Below the pieces are notes generated by a model. It had not been told where the DNA came from. It made no database searches and was given only the letters and a program-made list of their open reading frames with translations. 64,000 nucleotides of DNA from Yersinia bercovieri ATCC 43970. GTDB lineage: Bacteria > Pseudomonadota > Gammaproteobacteria > Enterobacterales > Enterobacteriaceae. A program made the position numbers and the translations under genes. Positions 27,334-35,475 of the stretch are shown here, one piece after another. The stretch lies in assembly GCF_013282745.1 (NCBI RefSeq), contig NZ_CP054044.1, positions 868,001-932,000 of the forward strand, given 5' to 3'. The first letter of the stretch is position 1, and each line of letters begins with the position of its first letter.

Positions 27334-28749
27334 TTAAACCGGCAGCTCGCCGCGACTCTCTTTACGTTTATAAACCATAATCGTCAGCAGCAGTGGCACC
27401 ACAATCGCCACCAACATCGCCAAAGCATAGATGCCCCAGAACTGTGGCTTAATGGATAAAATACCCGGCAGACCGCCGACACCGATGCCGTTCGCCATCA
27501 CCCCCGTCAATCCGCAAATCAGGCCCGCCAGTGCAGAGCCAATCATGGCGCACAGCATCGGGAAGCGGTATTTCAGGTTGATACCATACATGGCCGGTTC
27601 AGTGACCCCGAGATAAGCCGAGATGGCCGCTGGCACCGAGATTTCGCGCTCATTAATTTTGCGGCTAATAATGATGATGCCCAGTACCGCCGAAGCCTGC
27701 GCGATGTTAGAGAGTGCAATCAACGGCCAAACTGGCGTGCCGCCCATGCTCTGAATCATCTGCATATCAATGGCTAACGTGGTTTGATGCACACCAGTGA
27801 TAACCAACGGCGCATATAGGAAACCAAACAGCGCGGCACCAATCGGCGCGAAACTGCCGGTCATCACTGCTTTCACACCCCATGCCACCCCATCACCAAT
27901 CATGCGGCCAAATGGCCCAATCAGTGTATGGGCGAGGAACACCGCCAGCAGCAGGGAAACCACCGGCACCACCACCAGATAGAGGTAAGCGGGGATGATT
28001 TTCTTCAGGTTGGTTTCAATCCAACCCAGCGCTAAACCCGCCAGAATCGAGGGGATAACCTGCGCCTGATAACCCACTTTTTCAATGGTGAACCAGCCAA
28101 AATTCCACACCTCAGGAATTTGTTGGCCCAGCAGATAGGAGTTCATCAGCTGCGGTGAAACCAGCGTGATACCCAGCACAATCCCCAATACCGGAGTGCC
28201 GCCCATTTTCTTCACTGTCGACCAGCAGATAGCCACCGGCAGGTAGAAGAAGATAGCTTCGCCCAGCAGCCAGAGGAAGTCATAAATGGTTTTCCACGCC
28301 GGATACATCTGCGCCAGCGTTTTACCGTCGCTCATCGGGATATCACCGATCACGTTACGGAAACCGAGGATCAAACCGCCGCTGATCAGCGCCGGTAACA
28401 GCGGGAAGAAGATCTCGGCAAAGTGAGAAATACCGCGCTCAAACCAGGTCATATTCTGCCGCGCCGCCAGCTTGGTTTGCTCTTTATCCACTTCATTCAG
28501 GCCAATTTTGGCGATCAGCGCCTGGTAGTAATCGTCCACTTCTGGCCCGATAACCACTTGAAATTGCCCGGCATTGGTAAAGCAGCCTTTGACCATCGAT
28601 AGATTTTCGATCTCTTTTGGCGAGGCTTTAGAGGGATCATTTAACACAAAACGTAGCCGGGTAATGCAGTGGCTGACGGAGGCAATATTCTCTCTGCCTC
28701 CCACCAGTACGATCAATTGATCGATATCTTGTTGTTTTACTTTGCTCAT
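27334..28749 (-). CDS. treB: Trehalose-specific PTS enzyme IIBC (TreB)
   Basis: TreB imports trehalose and phosphorylates it to trehalose-6-phosphate. The 471 residues contain an N-terminal EIIB domain with phospho-Cys28 in SVSHCITRLRF. A large EIIC domain with about ten membrane segments starts near residue 110 (FFPLLPALISGGLILGFRNV) and contains GVHQTTLAIDMQ and GITEPAMYG-like VTEPAMYGINLKYR. No EIIA domain is present, so it must use EIIA-Glc (Crr) as in E. coli. treC follows 80 bases downstream. Confidence 0.96.
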   Translation of the reverse strand: MSKVKQQDIDQLIVLVGGRENIASVSHCITRLRFVLNDPSKASPKEIENLSMVKGCFTNAGQFQVVIGPEVDDYYQALIAKIGLNEVDKEQTKLAARQNMTWFERGISHFAEIFFPLLPALISGGLILGFRNVIGDIPMSDGKTLAQMYPAWKTIYDFLWLLGEAIFFYLPVAICWSTVKKMGGTPVLGIVLGITLVSPQLMNSYLLGQQIPEVWNFGWFTIEKVGYQAQVIPSILAGLALGWIETNLKKIIPAYLYLVVVPVVSLLLAVFLAHTLIGPFGRMIGDGVAWGVKAVMTGSFAPIGAALFGFLYAPLVITGVHQTTLAIDMQMIQSMGGTPVWPLIALSNIAQASAVLGIIIISRKINEREISVPAAISAYLGVTEPAMYGINLKYRFPMLCAMIGSALAGLICGLTGVMANGIGVGGLPGILSIKPQFWGIYALAMLVAIVVPLLLTIMVYKRKESRGELPV

Positions 28750-28936
28750 TTCAACGTACCTTTCAACGGTGGGATAGCGTGCTGAGTGATAAAGCTTTTT
28801 TTTTATCTGTAAGGTCTATCTTGAATAAAAAAGAGTGAAAACGGCCGTCGGCACTATGGGGGTCGCCAGTATTAAAACCATCACCGATTAAATATTCGAC
28901 TAATTAAAGATTAGCTACGTATTTATATTTATGGAA

Positions 28937-28950
28937 TGGGAACGTTCCCA
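28937..28950. promoter_or_regulatory. TreR operator
   Basis: TGGGAACGTTCCCA is a perfect 14-bp palindrome upstream of treBC and close to treR. It matches the GGGAACGTTCCC type of site used by TreR of the LacI family. Its position between the likely -10 and the CRP site would block polymerase. Confidence 0.85.
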
Positions 28951-28953
28951 ACT

Positions 28954-28969
28954 TGCGTTGAAGATCACA
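28954..28969. promoter_or_regulatory. Candidate CRP site for treBC
   Basis: Read on the plus strand, TGCGT-N6-TCACA agrees with TGTGA-N6-TCACA at 8 of 10 positions. The centre lies about 41 bases upstream of the predicted treB transcript start, the usual class II position. The E. coli tre operon is known to need CRP. Confidence 0.5.
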
Positions 28970-29076
28970 GTTTGGCAATTTTTTGTGCCAGATAAGTCGC
29001 CAAAAACAGGAGCGCTGCCGCTGTTTACCCACCACTCAGGATGGGATAGCGGCTAACAGCAGAGTAAGATGAGGTA

Positions 29077-30024
29077 TCAGGTCAGTTGACCGGGGATGAT
29101 AATCTGTTGAATTGGCTGACTATTATTAAGCTGATCCAGCAGTTGTTGTGCTGCTTTCACCCCTGCGCTGCCATAACCCAATTCAACTGACAGGGTATTG
29201 GGGAACAGAAAGTGCAGTAGCGGCGTATTACCAATGCCACACACCTGAATATGTTGCTGCCCCTGCTGCTGTAAGTACTTACTTACCCCCATGGCGATGG
29301 TATCAGAGGCACATACCAGTGCCGAGGTATCCGGTTTTATCACCTGCGGTGCCAGTTGAAAACCACTCTGATAGCTCAACTCACCCAGTGCAACCGTAGG
29401 TATCAGGCCGTGCTGCTGGCTGTAATCAAGGTAGGATTGGTGGCGGCGCATACCCGTGGTGGCATCCGACGGCTGCACGCCGATATAGCTGATATGACGA
29501 TGACCCGCATGGCGTAACTTATCCATCAGCAGGCGCACCGCCCCCTCATCGTCATAGCAGACGGAGGAGTAACCGGCGTATTCCCGCGCCAACACCACCA
29601 TTTTCTCTTGCCACGGCGAGAGCATATCTGCGGTTAACCCAGTGAAACCAAACAGAATCACCCCATCCACATTGCGCTGTTGCAGCACATGCAGATGCTC
29701 GCTGACCAAAGTGGCATCAAACTGGCTCTCCATCAGAATCGGGTCGTAACCTTGCTGGTAGAACAGTGGCAGCATGGTGCGTACCGCCTGATTCTCAGAC
29801 GGTGAATCCAGACGCGAGACAATAATCGCTACCACTTTATCGCTCTGCCCTCGCATGGCACGAGCTGATTTTGACGGGGTAAACCCCTGCTGACGAATAA
29901 TCGCCTCAACCCGTTCCCGCGTCTGTGGGCTGACACTGCCTTCGTTATTCAATACCCGCGAAACCGTGGATTTTCCAACTCCACTCATGCGGGCAATGTC
30001 CTTAATGGTTAAGCGGTTTTGCAT
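29077..30024 (-). CDS. treR: Trehalose operon repressor TreR
   Basis: TreR is the LacI-family repressor of treBC, induced by trehalose-6-phosphate. The 315 residues equal the E. coli length. The helix-turn-helix (TIKDIARMSGVGKSTVSRVLNNEGSVS) occupies about 5-32, followed by the hinge and a periplasmic-binding-protein-like effector domain. It lies immediately upstream of treB in the same direction, with a palindromic operator in the gap. Confidence 0.95.
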   Translation of the reverse strand: MQNRLTIKDIARMSGVGKSTVSRVLNNEGSVSPQTRERVEAIIRQQGFTPSKSARAMRGQSDKVVAIIVSRLDSPSENQAVRTMLPLFYQQGYDPILMESQFDATLVSEHLHVLQQRNVDGVILFGFTGLTADMLSPWQEKMVVLAREYAGYSSVCYDDEGAVRLLMDKLRHAGHRHISYIGVQPSDATTGMRRHQSYLDYSQQHGLIPTVALGELSYQSGFQLAPQVIKPDTSALVCASDTIAMGVSKYLQQQGQQHIQVCGIGNTPLLHFLFPNTLSVELGYGSAGVKAAQQLLDQLNNSQPIQQIIIPGQLT

Positions 30025-30198
30025 GGTTTACCTAATGTTTAGGTTTAGAAATATATAATAAACTGATTATTTATACTTGATGGCATACAGGGAAGCATAG
30101 CATGCACAGAATCAGACTCAGCGCATGATATCCCAATGACCGGCGACATATTGTCACCCTAACGGATTATCTTCTCGTCAGGGTGATTTTTGCCGTGT
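30025..30198. other. treR 5' region and candidate terminator
   Basis: This part of the treR-mgtA gap includes an AT-rich stretch with TATATAAT-like sequence just upstream of treR. It also holds a TCACCCT/AGGGTGA stem (about 30155-30187) followed by ATTTTTG on the plus strand. The stem could be a terminator protecting the mgtA region, but its loop of about 19 bases makes it weak. Confidence 0.4.
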
Positions 30199-30214
30199 TA
30201 ACCATGGTTATGCC

Positions 30215-30231
30215 GTTTAGTGTCTGTCTAG
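30215..30231 (+). promoter_or_regulatory. Candidate PhoP box for mgtA
   Basis: CGTTTA-GTGTC-TGTCTA agrees with the PhoP direct repeat (T/G)GTTTA-N5-(T/G)GTTTA at 10 of 12 positions with exact spacing. A TATCAT -10-like hexamer lies 17 bases downstream at 30249-30254. mgtA is PhoP-controlled in Salmonella and E. coli, so a box here is expected. Confidence 0.55.
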
Positions 30232-30321
30232 CTGTTTGGTGGCTAAGCTATCATTAGCGACCTATTTTTATCGCGTACCAGAGGGGTAGAAGTCGCGTAG
30301 CGCCTACCCTAGTTATTAATT

Positions 30322-30385
30322 TACCGGAGGTTAATGACCCAGTGGACCCTGTTCCCTCAACCGCACCCGATGGGTGCCTCCGGTA
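30322..30385 (+). promoter_or_regulatory. Ribosome-site-sequestering hairpin in the mgtA leader
   Basis: TACCGGAGG (30322-30330) contains the ribosome site of the leader peptide and is the exact complement of CCTCCGGTA (30377-30385) within the leader coding region. When paired, the 9-bp stem hides the ribosome site; ribosomes on the leader would disrupt it. This is a self-contained translation-coupled switch. Confidence 0.65.
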
Positions 30386-30408
30386 AGGTCTCTCCTCGTC
30401 TGAGGTGA
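30334..30408 (+). CDS. MgtL-like proline-rich leader peptide
   Basis: A 24-codon frame with a GGAGG ribosome site lies about 230 bases before mgtA. It begins MTQWTLFPQPHPMG, so residues 8, 10 and 12 are proline with alternating spacing. Salmonella MgtL also has alternating prolines (P-x-P-x-P-x-P), whose slow or unstable translation controls read-through into mgtA according to proline and magnesium. The sequence itself is unlike MgtL outside this pattern, so orthology is inferred from position and pattern. Confidence 0.55.
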   Translation: MTQWTLFPQPHPMGASGKVSPRLR

Positions 30409-30492
30409 TTGCCTGACCGGATAATAATCTGGTCGGCCGTCACCGCGCACTTTCCCCGTGTTGGTCTCTGCTGATGATTTTTTGCTCTCTCA

Positions 30493-30511
30493 CGGCAGCT
30501 TTGCTGTGGGC
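30493..30511 (+). promoter_or_regulatory. Second hairpin in the mgtA leader
   Basis: CACGGCA and TGCTGTG form a 7-bp stem (one G-T) in the leader about 55 bases before the mgtA start. A further weaker stem lies near 30414-30434. They are probably the alternative structures of the leader; no T run follows, so any termination would be Rho-dependent. Confidence 0.45.
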
Positions 30512-30566
30512 GCAACATGATGGCGCTAGATAAGCGGCGTCATCAAATGACAGTAAGGTTAGCACC

Positions 30567-33299
30567 ATGCACGTTAAAAACTTCACCCGACAATTGCTCA
30601 ATGCATTGAGCCGCAGCCTGCCCCGCCGCCTGATCCGCCGGGAAACCATGCTAGAGGGTTTGCCGCAGGGAAGTGCGGCTCAAGATCTGCCCGTCGCCCT
30701 GACTCAGCAGCGCTTGCAGTGCGCCAATGAGACGCCACAGCAGCTCTACCAGCGCTTTAAGAGCCACCCTGAGGGGTTGACCGAGCAGGAGGCGCAGGCG
30801 ATTCGCCTCAACAGCGGCAATAATGAAATTGAGAATCAGCAGACAACTCGCTGGTGGGTCCACCTATGGCACTGCTACCGCAACCCATTTAACTTGCTGC
30901 TAACCATTCTGGCACTGATCTCCTATGCCACCGAAGACCTCACCGCCGCACTGGTGATTGGTGCCATGGTCTTGATCTCCACCCTGATGCACTTTATTCA
31001 GGAAGCGCGCTCAAGCCGCGCGGCGGATGCATTGAAAGCCATGGTCAGCAACACCGCGACCGTGATCCGCAGCGATGCCCATACCGGCAAGAGCGAACAT
31101 CGTGAATTGCCCATCTCACAGTTAGTGCCCGGCGATATCATCAAGCTCTCGGCTGGCGACATGATCCCGGCAGATTTGCGCATTTTGCTGGCAAAAGACC
31201 TGTTTATCAGTCAGGCCGCATTGACCGGTGAATCACTGCCAGTGGAGAAACTGGCCCAGTGCCGTGAGTGTGAGGAGCAGAATCCACTGGAGCGCGATAC
31301 CCTGTGCTTTATGGGCACCAATGTGATCAGCGGCTCGGCGCTGGCGATAGTCATCGGCACCGGCAATCAAACCTATTTTGGCCTATTGGCTGAGCGGGTG
31401 ACCCATCAGGATGAGCAACCCAACGCCTTCCAGAGTGGCATTAGTAAAGTCAGTTGGCTGCTGATCCGTTTCATGTTGGTGATGACGCCAATTGTGTTAC
31501 TGATCAACGGCTTTACCAAAGGTGACTGGTGGGAAGCCGCGCTTTTTGCGCTCTCTGTCGCCGTCGGTTTAACCCCAGAAATGTTGCCGATGATCGTCAC
31601 CTCGACCCTGGCAAAAGGGGCGGTGAAGCTGTCGCAACAGAAAGTGATCGTCAAACGACTGGATGCCATTCAGAACTTTGGCGCGATGGACACTCTGTGT
31701 ACCGATAAAACCGGCACCCTGACTCAAGATAAGATCGTGTTGGAGAGTCATACCGATGTGTTTGGTGCCAACTGTGAGCGCGTGTTGCACTACGCCTGGC
31801 TCAACAGCTACTACCAAACCGGGCTGAAAAATCTGCTGGATGTGGCGGTGCTCTCCTCCATGGCGGGATCTGCCATCGCCGAGTCTCAGGCCGCCGACAC
31901 ACTGGCGGGTTACCGCAAAATCGATGAGATCCCCTTTGATTTCGAACGCCGCCGCATGTCTGTGGTGGTCAGCGATAAATCGGATTATCACGAGCTTATC
32001 TGCAAAGGGGCGCTGGAAGAGATGCTCTCCATTTGCCGCCATGTCCGTCAGGGGGATGAGGTTATCCCCATCACTGATGCGCTGCTGGCCCGTATTCGCC
32101 GCATTACGGATGAGCAGAACCAGCAAGGGCTGCGGGTGGTGGCCGTCGCTACCCGCATTCTACCCGCCTATCAGCGGGATTATGCCGTTATCGATGAATA
32201 TGACCTGATTTTGGAAGGCTATATCGCCTTCCTCGATCCACCGAAAGAGAGCACTGCCCCTGCGCTATTGGCGCTGAAAAACAGTGGTGTTAACGTAAAA
32301 ATTCTCACTGGTGACAATGAGTTAGTGGCGCGTAAGGTCTGTAAAGATGTTGGATTATCTGTCGAGCAGGTTTTGCGCGGCAATGATATTGAGCAGATGA
32401 CAGAGGCAGAACTGACCGAAGCTACCCGCACCACCACCGTGTTTGCCAAACTGACCCCGATGCATAAAGAACGTATCGTGCAAAACCTGCGGGCCGGAGG
32501 CCATGTGGTGGGTTTTATGGGGGATGGCATCAATGATGCGCCAGCGCTACGGGCGGCTGACATTGGGATCTCCGTCGATTCGGCGGTGGATATCGCCAAA
32601 GAAGCCGCCGATATCATTTTGCTAGAAAAGAGCCTAATGGTGCTGGAACAGGGGGTGATCGAAGGCCGCCGCACCTTCGCCAACATGCTGAAATACATCA
32701 AAATGACTGCCAGCTCCAACTTTGGTAATGTCTTCAGCGTATTGATTGCCAGCGCATTTTTACCCTTCTTGCCGATGCTGCCTCTACATCTGTTAATCCA
32801 AAATCTGCTGTACGATATTTCGCAGATTGCCATCCCGTTCGATAACGTCGACGAAGAGCAACTGGCGAAGCCACAACGCTGGAACGCCGGCGATCTGGGG
32901 CGCTTTATGGTGTTCTTTGGCCCGATAAGTTCTATTTTTGACGTATTGACCTTTAGCCTTATGTGGTGGGTATTTAAGGCCAATACGCCGGAAATGCAGA
33001 CCTTGTTCCAGTCCGGTTGGTTTATTGAGGGGCTGCTGTCTCAGACATTGATCGTGCATATGATTCGTACCCGCAAGATTCCATTTATCCAGAGCCGCGC
33101 CTCATGGCCACTGTGCTTAATGACACTGGCGGTGGTGGTCATCGGTATCGGGCTAACCTTCTCACCACTGGCGGGATTCCTGCAATTACAAGCGCTGCCA
33201 CTGGCTTACTTCCCGTGGCTGATAGTGATCCTGGCCGGATATATGGTGACGACGCAGTGGGTGAAAGGGTGGTTTGTGAGGAGATATGGCTGGCAGTGA
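30567..33299 (+). CDS. mgtA: Magnesium-importing P-type ATPase MgtA
   Basis: MgtA is a P3B-type ATPase that brings Mg2+ into the cytoplasm at low external Mg2+. The 910 residues compare with 898 in E. coli. Recognisable are the N-terminal basic region, TGESLPVEK (actuator), the phosphorylated Asp in DKTGTLTQD, KGALEEML (nucleotide binding), TGDNE and GDGINDAPALRAADIGISVD. Ten membrane segments are expected. The 5' leader and PhoP-type promoter described above precede it. The regulator gene downstream is convergent. Confidence 0.96.
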   Translation: MHVKNFTRQLLNALSRSLPRRLIRRETMLEGLPQGSAAQDLPVALTQQRLQCANETPQQLYQRFKSHPEGLTEQEAQAIRLNSGNNEIENQQTTRWWVHLWHCYRNPFNLLLTILALISYATEDLTAALVIGAMVLISTLMHFIQEARSSRAADALKAMVSNTATVIRSDAHTGKSEHRELPISQLVPGDIIKLSAGDMIPADLRILLAKDLFISQAALTGESLPVEKLAQCRECEEQNPLERDTLCFMGTNVISGSALAIVIGTGNQTYFGLLAERVTHQDEQPNAFQSGISKVSWLLIRFMLVMTPIVLLINGFTKGDWWEAALFALSVAVGLTPEMLPMIVTSTLAKGAVKLSQQKVIVKRLDAIQNFGAMDTLCTDKTGTLTQDKIVLESHTDVFGANCERVLHYAWLNSYYQTGLKNLLDVAVLSSMAGSAIAESQAADTLAGYRKIDEIPFDFERRRMSVVVSDKSDYHELICKGALEEMLSICRHVRQGDEVIPITDALLARIRRITDEQNQQGLRVVAVATRILPAYQRDYAVIDEYDLILEGYIAFLDPPKESTAPALLALKNSGVNVKILTGDNELVARKVCKDVGLSVEQVLRGNDIEQMTEAELTEATRTTTVFAKLTPMHKERIVQNLRAGGHVVGFMGDGINDAPALRAADIGISVDSAVDIAKEAADIILLEKSLMVLEQGVIEGRRTFANMLKYIKMTASSNFGNVFSVLIASAFLPFLPMLPLHLLIQNLLYDISQIAIPFDNVDEEQLAKPQRWNAGDLGRFMVFFGPISSIFDVLTFSLMWWVFKANTPEMQTLFQSGWFIEGLLSQTLIVHMIRTRKIPFIQSRASWPLCLMTLAVVVIGIGLTFSPLAGFLQLQALPLAYFPWLIVILAGYMVTTQWVKGWFVRRYGWQ

Positions 33300-33325
33300 T
33301 GCTAGCTGTATTACATATTGATTTG

Positions 33326-33377
33326 GCGATTGATTCGTTTGAGGTGAGAGTTAAATTCGACTCAAACAATCAATCGC
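33326..33377. terminator. Inverted repeat between mgtA and the PRD regulator
   Basis: Bases 33326-33343 pair with 33361-33377 as a 17-bp stem with a single bulged base and a 17-base loop. The stem lies between the convergent mgtA and regulator genes and covers the regulator's stop codon. It lacks strong T tracts, so it is a likely but unproven bidirectional terminator. Confidence 0.6.
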
Positions 33378-35279
33378 GATGGCCTTAAAACTATCAAAAT
33401 GCTGACTACTCAACAGACGGCTCATGGAGCGCTCGCGCACAAAGGTGACGAACAGATCGTAAATCGCCATCGCCTCTTCATAATCGGTTTTACTGATGGC
33501 CAGCAAGAAGATGACATAGGCCACTTCGCCATCCCCCCAGGCAATACCATTGGGGGCCAGCAGTGTCACCACCACCGTTCTCTTCGCCAATAAGCCCAGT
33601 GAATGTGGCAGCGCGATCCCCTCGCCTAGCATGGTGGAGACAATCGCCTCCCGCTCAACTACTGACGGGTAGAAATCGGCATCAACAAACCCTTCCGCCT
33701 CCAGCTGACAACAGACTTTCTCAAACAGCTGTGCCTGTGTTATCGGCTGGTCGATAATCATAAAGTGCTGGCGATCAAAGAACTTTTCCAACATGTAGGG
33801 GCGAGTTCGATCCACCAAGACTAGCTTGCCCAACTGCTCCAGCTGATACTCGGTCGGGAATGGCGACATCACCACCACTGGCTTGTTTTTCTCAGCTAAT
33901 CGCGAGTTGGAAATAACGAAATCTTCGTCGATATGGTGGAGAATTTCGTAATCACGTAGGGAAATGGTCTGTGTCATCACAATTTGCGGATACTTACGGG
34001 AAATCTGCGCCTGGATCATACGGGTGGTGGAGTTACCAGTATCACACACCAACATCACCTGCGGATGGCGCTGATAACCAATATTGTAATGGCGCTCCAG
34101 CCCCACCCCAATATGCAGCACCAGATAGCCAATTTCATTCTCACTCAAGCTGTAAGGGGTATATTTTCCCCAACTGGATACCGCCGCCAGCGTCACATCA
34201 TAGGCCATCGGATAGTGCTGTTTAATATTGGATAACAACGGGTTAGGAATGGTTATCTGATACTTCACCCGCGTGATCATGGTTTTGATATGGGTGAGCA
34301 GATCACAGCGCAACTGCTTATCGCCCTGCAAATTGTAATTATAGTGCGCGTTGATATAAGAGAGGATGTAATCCACCAGCGTCTCTTCATCATCAGCATT
34401 GATTTCACTTGGCCGGCTACTGCCAGACGGGTTGGTTTGCACCCGACGGGCGGCAATATTGACCCGTAAATAGGCCTCTTCCGCCGCCGAAATATCTTTT
34501 TTGGACAGTGACTTAAGCTCATTTGCCAAGCGGCCTGATGCCAGTTTCACCGCCTCATCCACATCTTCGGCGTCAAAATCGGATAACGGATAGCCATCAG
34601 TGATCCGTTTTATCGCCACCGCACAGTAAAAAATCAGGTATTGCTCACCTTCATCAGTCAGCCGCACCCCATATTGATCCAGTAGCGCGTGTAATCTTTC
34701 GGTCAAATCCGGGATGGCCTGAATGCTCAGAAACTCATTTTTTAATAATGGGTTATCGGTGTCTTGCAGTTGTAGCTGGAACAAAAGATCCGTCAGACAG
34801 GTGCGGATCGCCAACTCCGCGCCAAATAATTTCATGCCATAGCGGGGCTTGGTTTCAATCGTCAAATGGTAGCGGTTCAGCCTCTCTCTCACCTCAGCCA
34901 TATCATTTTGCAATGTGCCACGACTGACAAACCATTCATCGGCTAAATCTTCCAGCTTCAATGAAAAAGCGGAGGTCAGAAAACGGATTAACAGATAGTG
35001 CACTCGCTCATTGGCAGTGCGCGGGGTTAAATGCGTTTTACGGTTTTGCTGCTGCAGAGCACGAAAGCGCTCGGCGTCATCGATCATTAACCGATAACCA
35101 AAGCCACGGTTATGTACAAAATGTGCACCATAATGCTCAAGAATTTCATTCAACGCCGTGATATCTGCCCGCACAGTACGTGTCGAGACCGCAAAGCGCT
35201 TCGCCAGCTCATCCTGAGGCAGCGTCTCCGATTGCAGTGCATCGAACATATAGGCCAGACGTTGATAGGGAAATCTCAC
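33351..35279 (-). CDS. PRD-domain transcriptional regulator with PTS EIIB/EIIA modules
   Basis: This 642-residue regulator of the MtlR/LicR type starts at a GTG. The order is: N-terminal helix-turn-helix (ELAKRFAVSTRTVRADITALN, about 24-44), a second wing-type domain (about 85-170), two PTS-regulation domains (about 180-400), an EIIB-like domain with Cys in VCDTGNSTTRM, and a C-terminal EIIA fructose/mannitol domain with His in IALPHSLGL. Such proteins are activators tuned by phosphorylation from HPr and an EIIB partner. It is the last gene of the operon-like run to its right and probably controls it. It is not a BglG-type RNA antiterminator, because it has DNA-binding domains. Confidence 0.88.
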   Translation of the reverse strand: MRFPYQRLAYMFDALQSETLPQDELAKRFAVSTRTVRADITALNEILEHYGAHFVHNRGFGYRLMIDDAERFRALQQQNRKTHLTPRTANERVHYLLIRFLTSAFSLKLEDLADEWFVSRGTLQNDMAEVRERLNRYHLTIETKPRYGMKLFGAELAIRTCLTDLLFQLQLQDTDNPLLKNEFLSIQAIPDLTERLHALLDQYGVRLTDEGEQYLIFYCAVAIKRITDGYPLSDFDAEDVDEAVKLASGRLANELKSLSKKDISAAEEAYLRVNIAARRVQTNPSGSSRPSEINADDEETLVDYILSYINAHYNYNLQGDKQLRCDLLTHIKTMITRVKYQITIPNPLLSNIKQHYPMAYDVTLAAVSSWGKYTPYSLSENEIGYLVLHIGVGLERHYNIGYQRHPQVMLVCDTGNSTTRMIQAQISRKYPQIVMTQTISLRDYEILHHIDEDFVISNSRLAEKNKPVVVMSPFPTEYQLEQLGKLVLVDRTRPYMLEKFFDRQHFMIIDQPITQAQLFEKVCCQLEAEGFVDADFYPSVVEREAIVSTMLGEGIALPHSLGLLAKRTVVVTLLAPNGIAWGDGEVAYVIFLLAISKTDYEEAMAIYDLFVTFVRERSMSRLLSSQHFDSFKAIAIDCLSRI

Positions 35280-35325
35280 TGCTCCACTCCGTTATCCAAA
35301 CATGCTGTTTTTCAAGGCATTGAGG

Positions 35326-35357
35326 CCATCCCCTGCCAGCATCTGCGCAGGGGATGG
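35326..35357 (-). terminator. Strong hairpin after the aldolase gene
   Basis: CCATCCCCTGC at 35326-35336 is perfectly complementary to GCAGGGGATGG at 35347-35357. The 11-bp stem lies between the aldolase stop and the regulator start. No immediate T run follows on the minus strand, so it may be a partial terminator or mRNA stabiliser that separates enzyme and regulator expression. Confidence 0.6.
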
Positions 35358-35475
35358 TCTCACCAAGTGCCAGGGTCAATTTGCCACTTTGTGGATCAAT
35401 TTTAAAGCGGCTTCTGCTATCGCGGTGCTGATTCAGCGCCTACAGGCAGTGGTTGTCGAGTACCTGTATCGGTCG

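Larger units (their letters stand above)
28750..29076 (-). promoter_or_regulatory. treBC control region
   Basis: This gap of about 330 bases between treR and treB holds the TreR operator and a candidate CRP site, listed separately. A likely minus-strand -10 (CATAAA, 28928-28933) would put the transcript start near 28920, leaving a leader of about 170 bases before treB. That leader includes an A/T-rich stretch near 28797-28805. No further gene is visible. Confidence 0.6.

Noticed and set aside
28971..28990. TGGCA-rich sequence near treR considered as a sigma-54 promoter
   Set aside because: The GG-to-GC spacing is one base off and the gene next to it is TreR-controlled.
30261..30566. mgtA leader considered as an M-box riboswitch
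   Set aside because: The M-box belongs mainly to Firmicutes; here the leader shows a coding peptide and small stems more like the enterobacterial mgtL type.
33351..35279. BglG-type RNA antiterminator
   Set aside because: The protein is far longer and has helix-turn-helix domains plus EIIB/EIIA modules in place of the short RNA-binding CAT domain.
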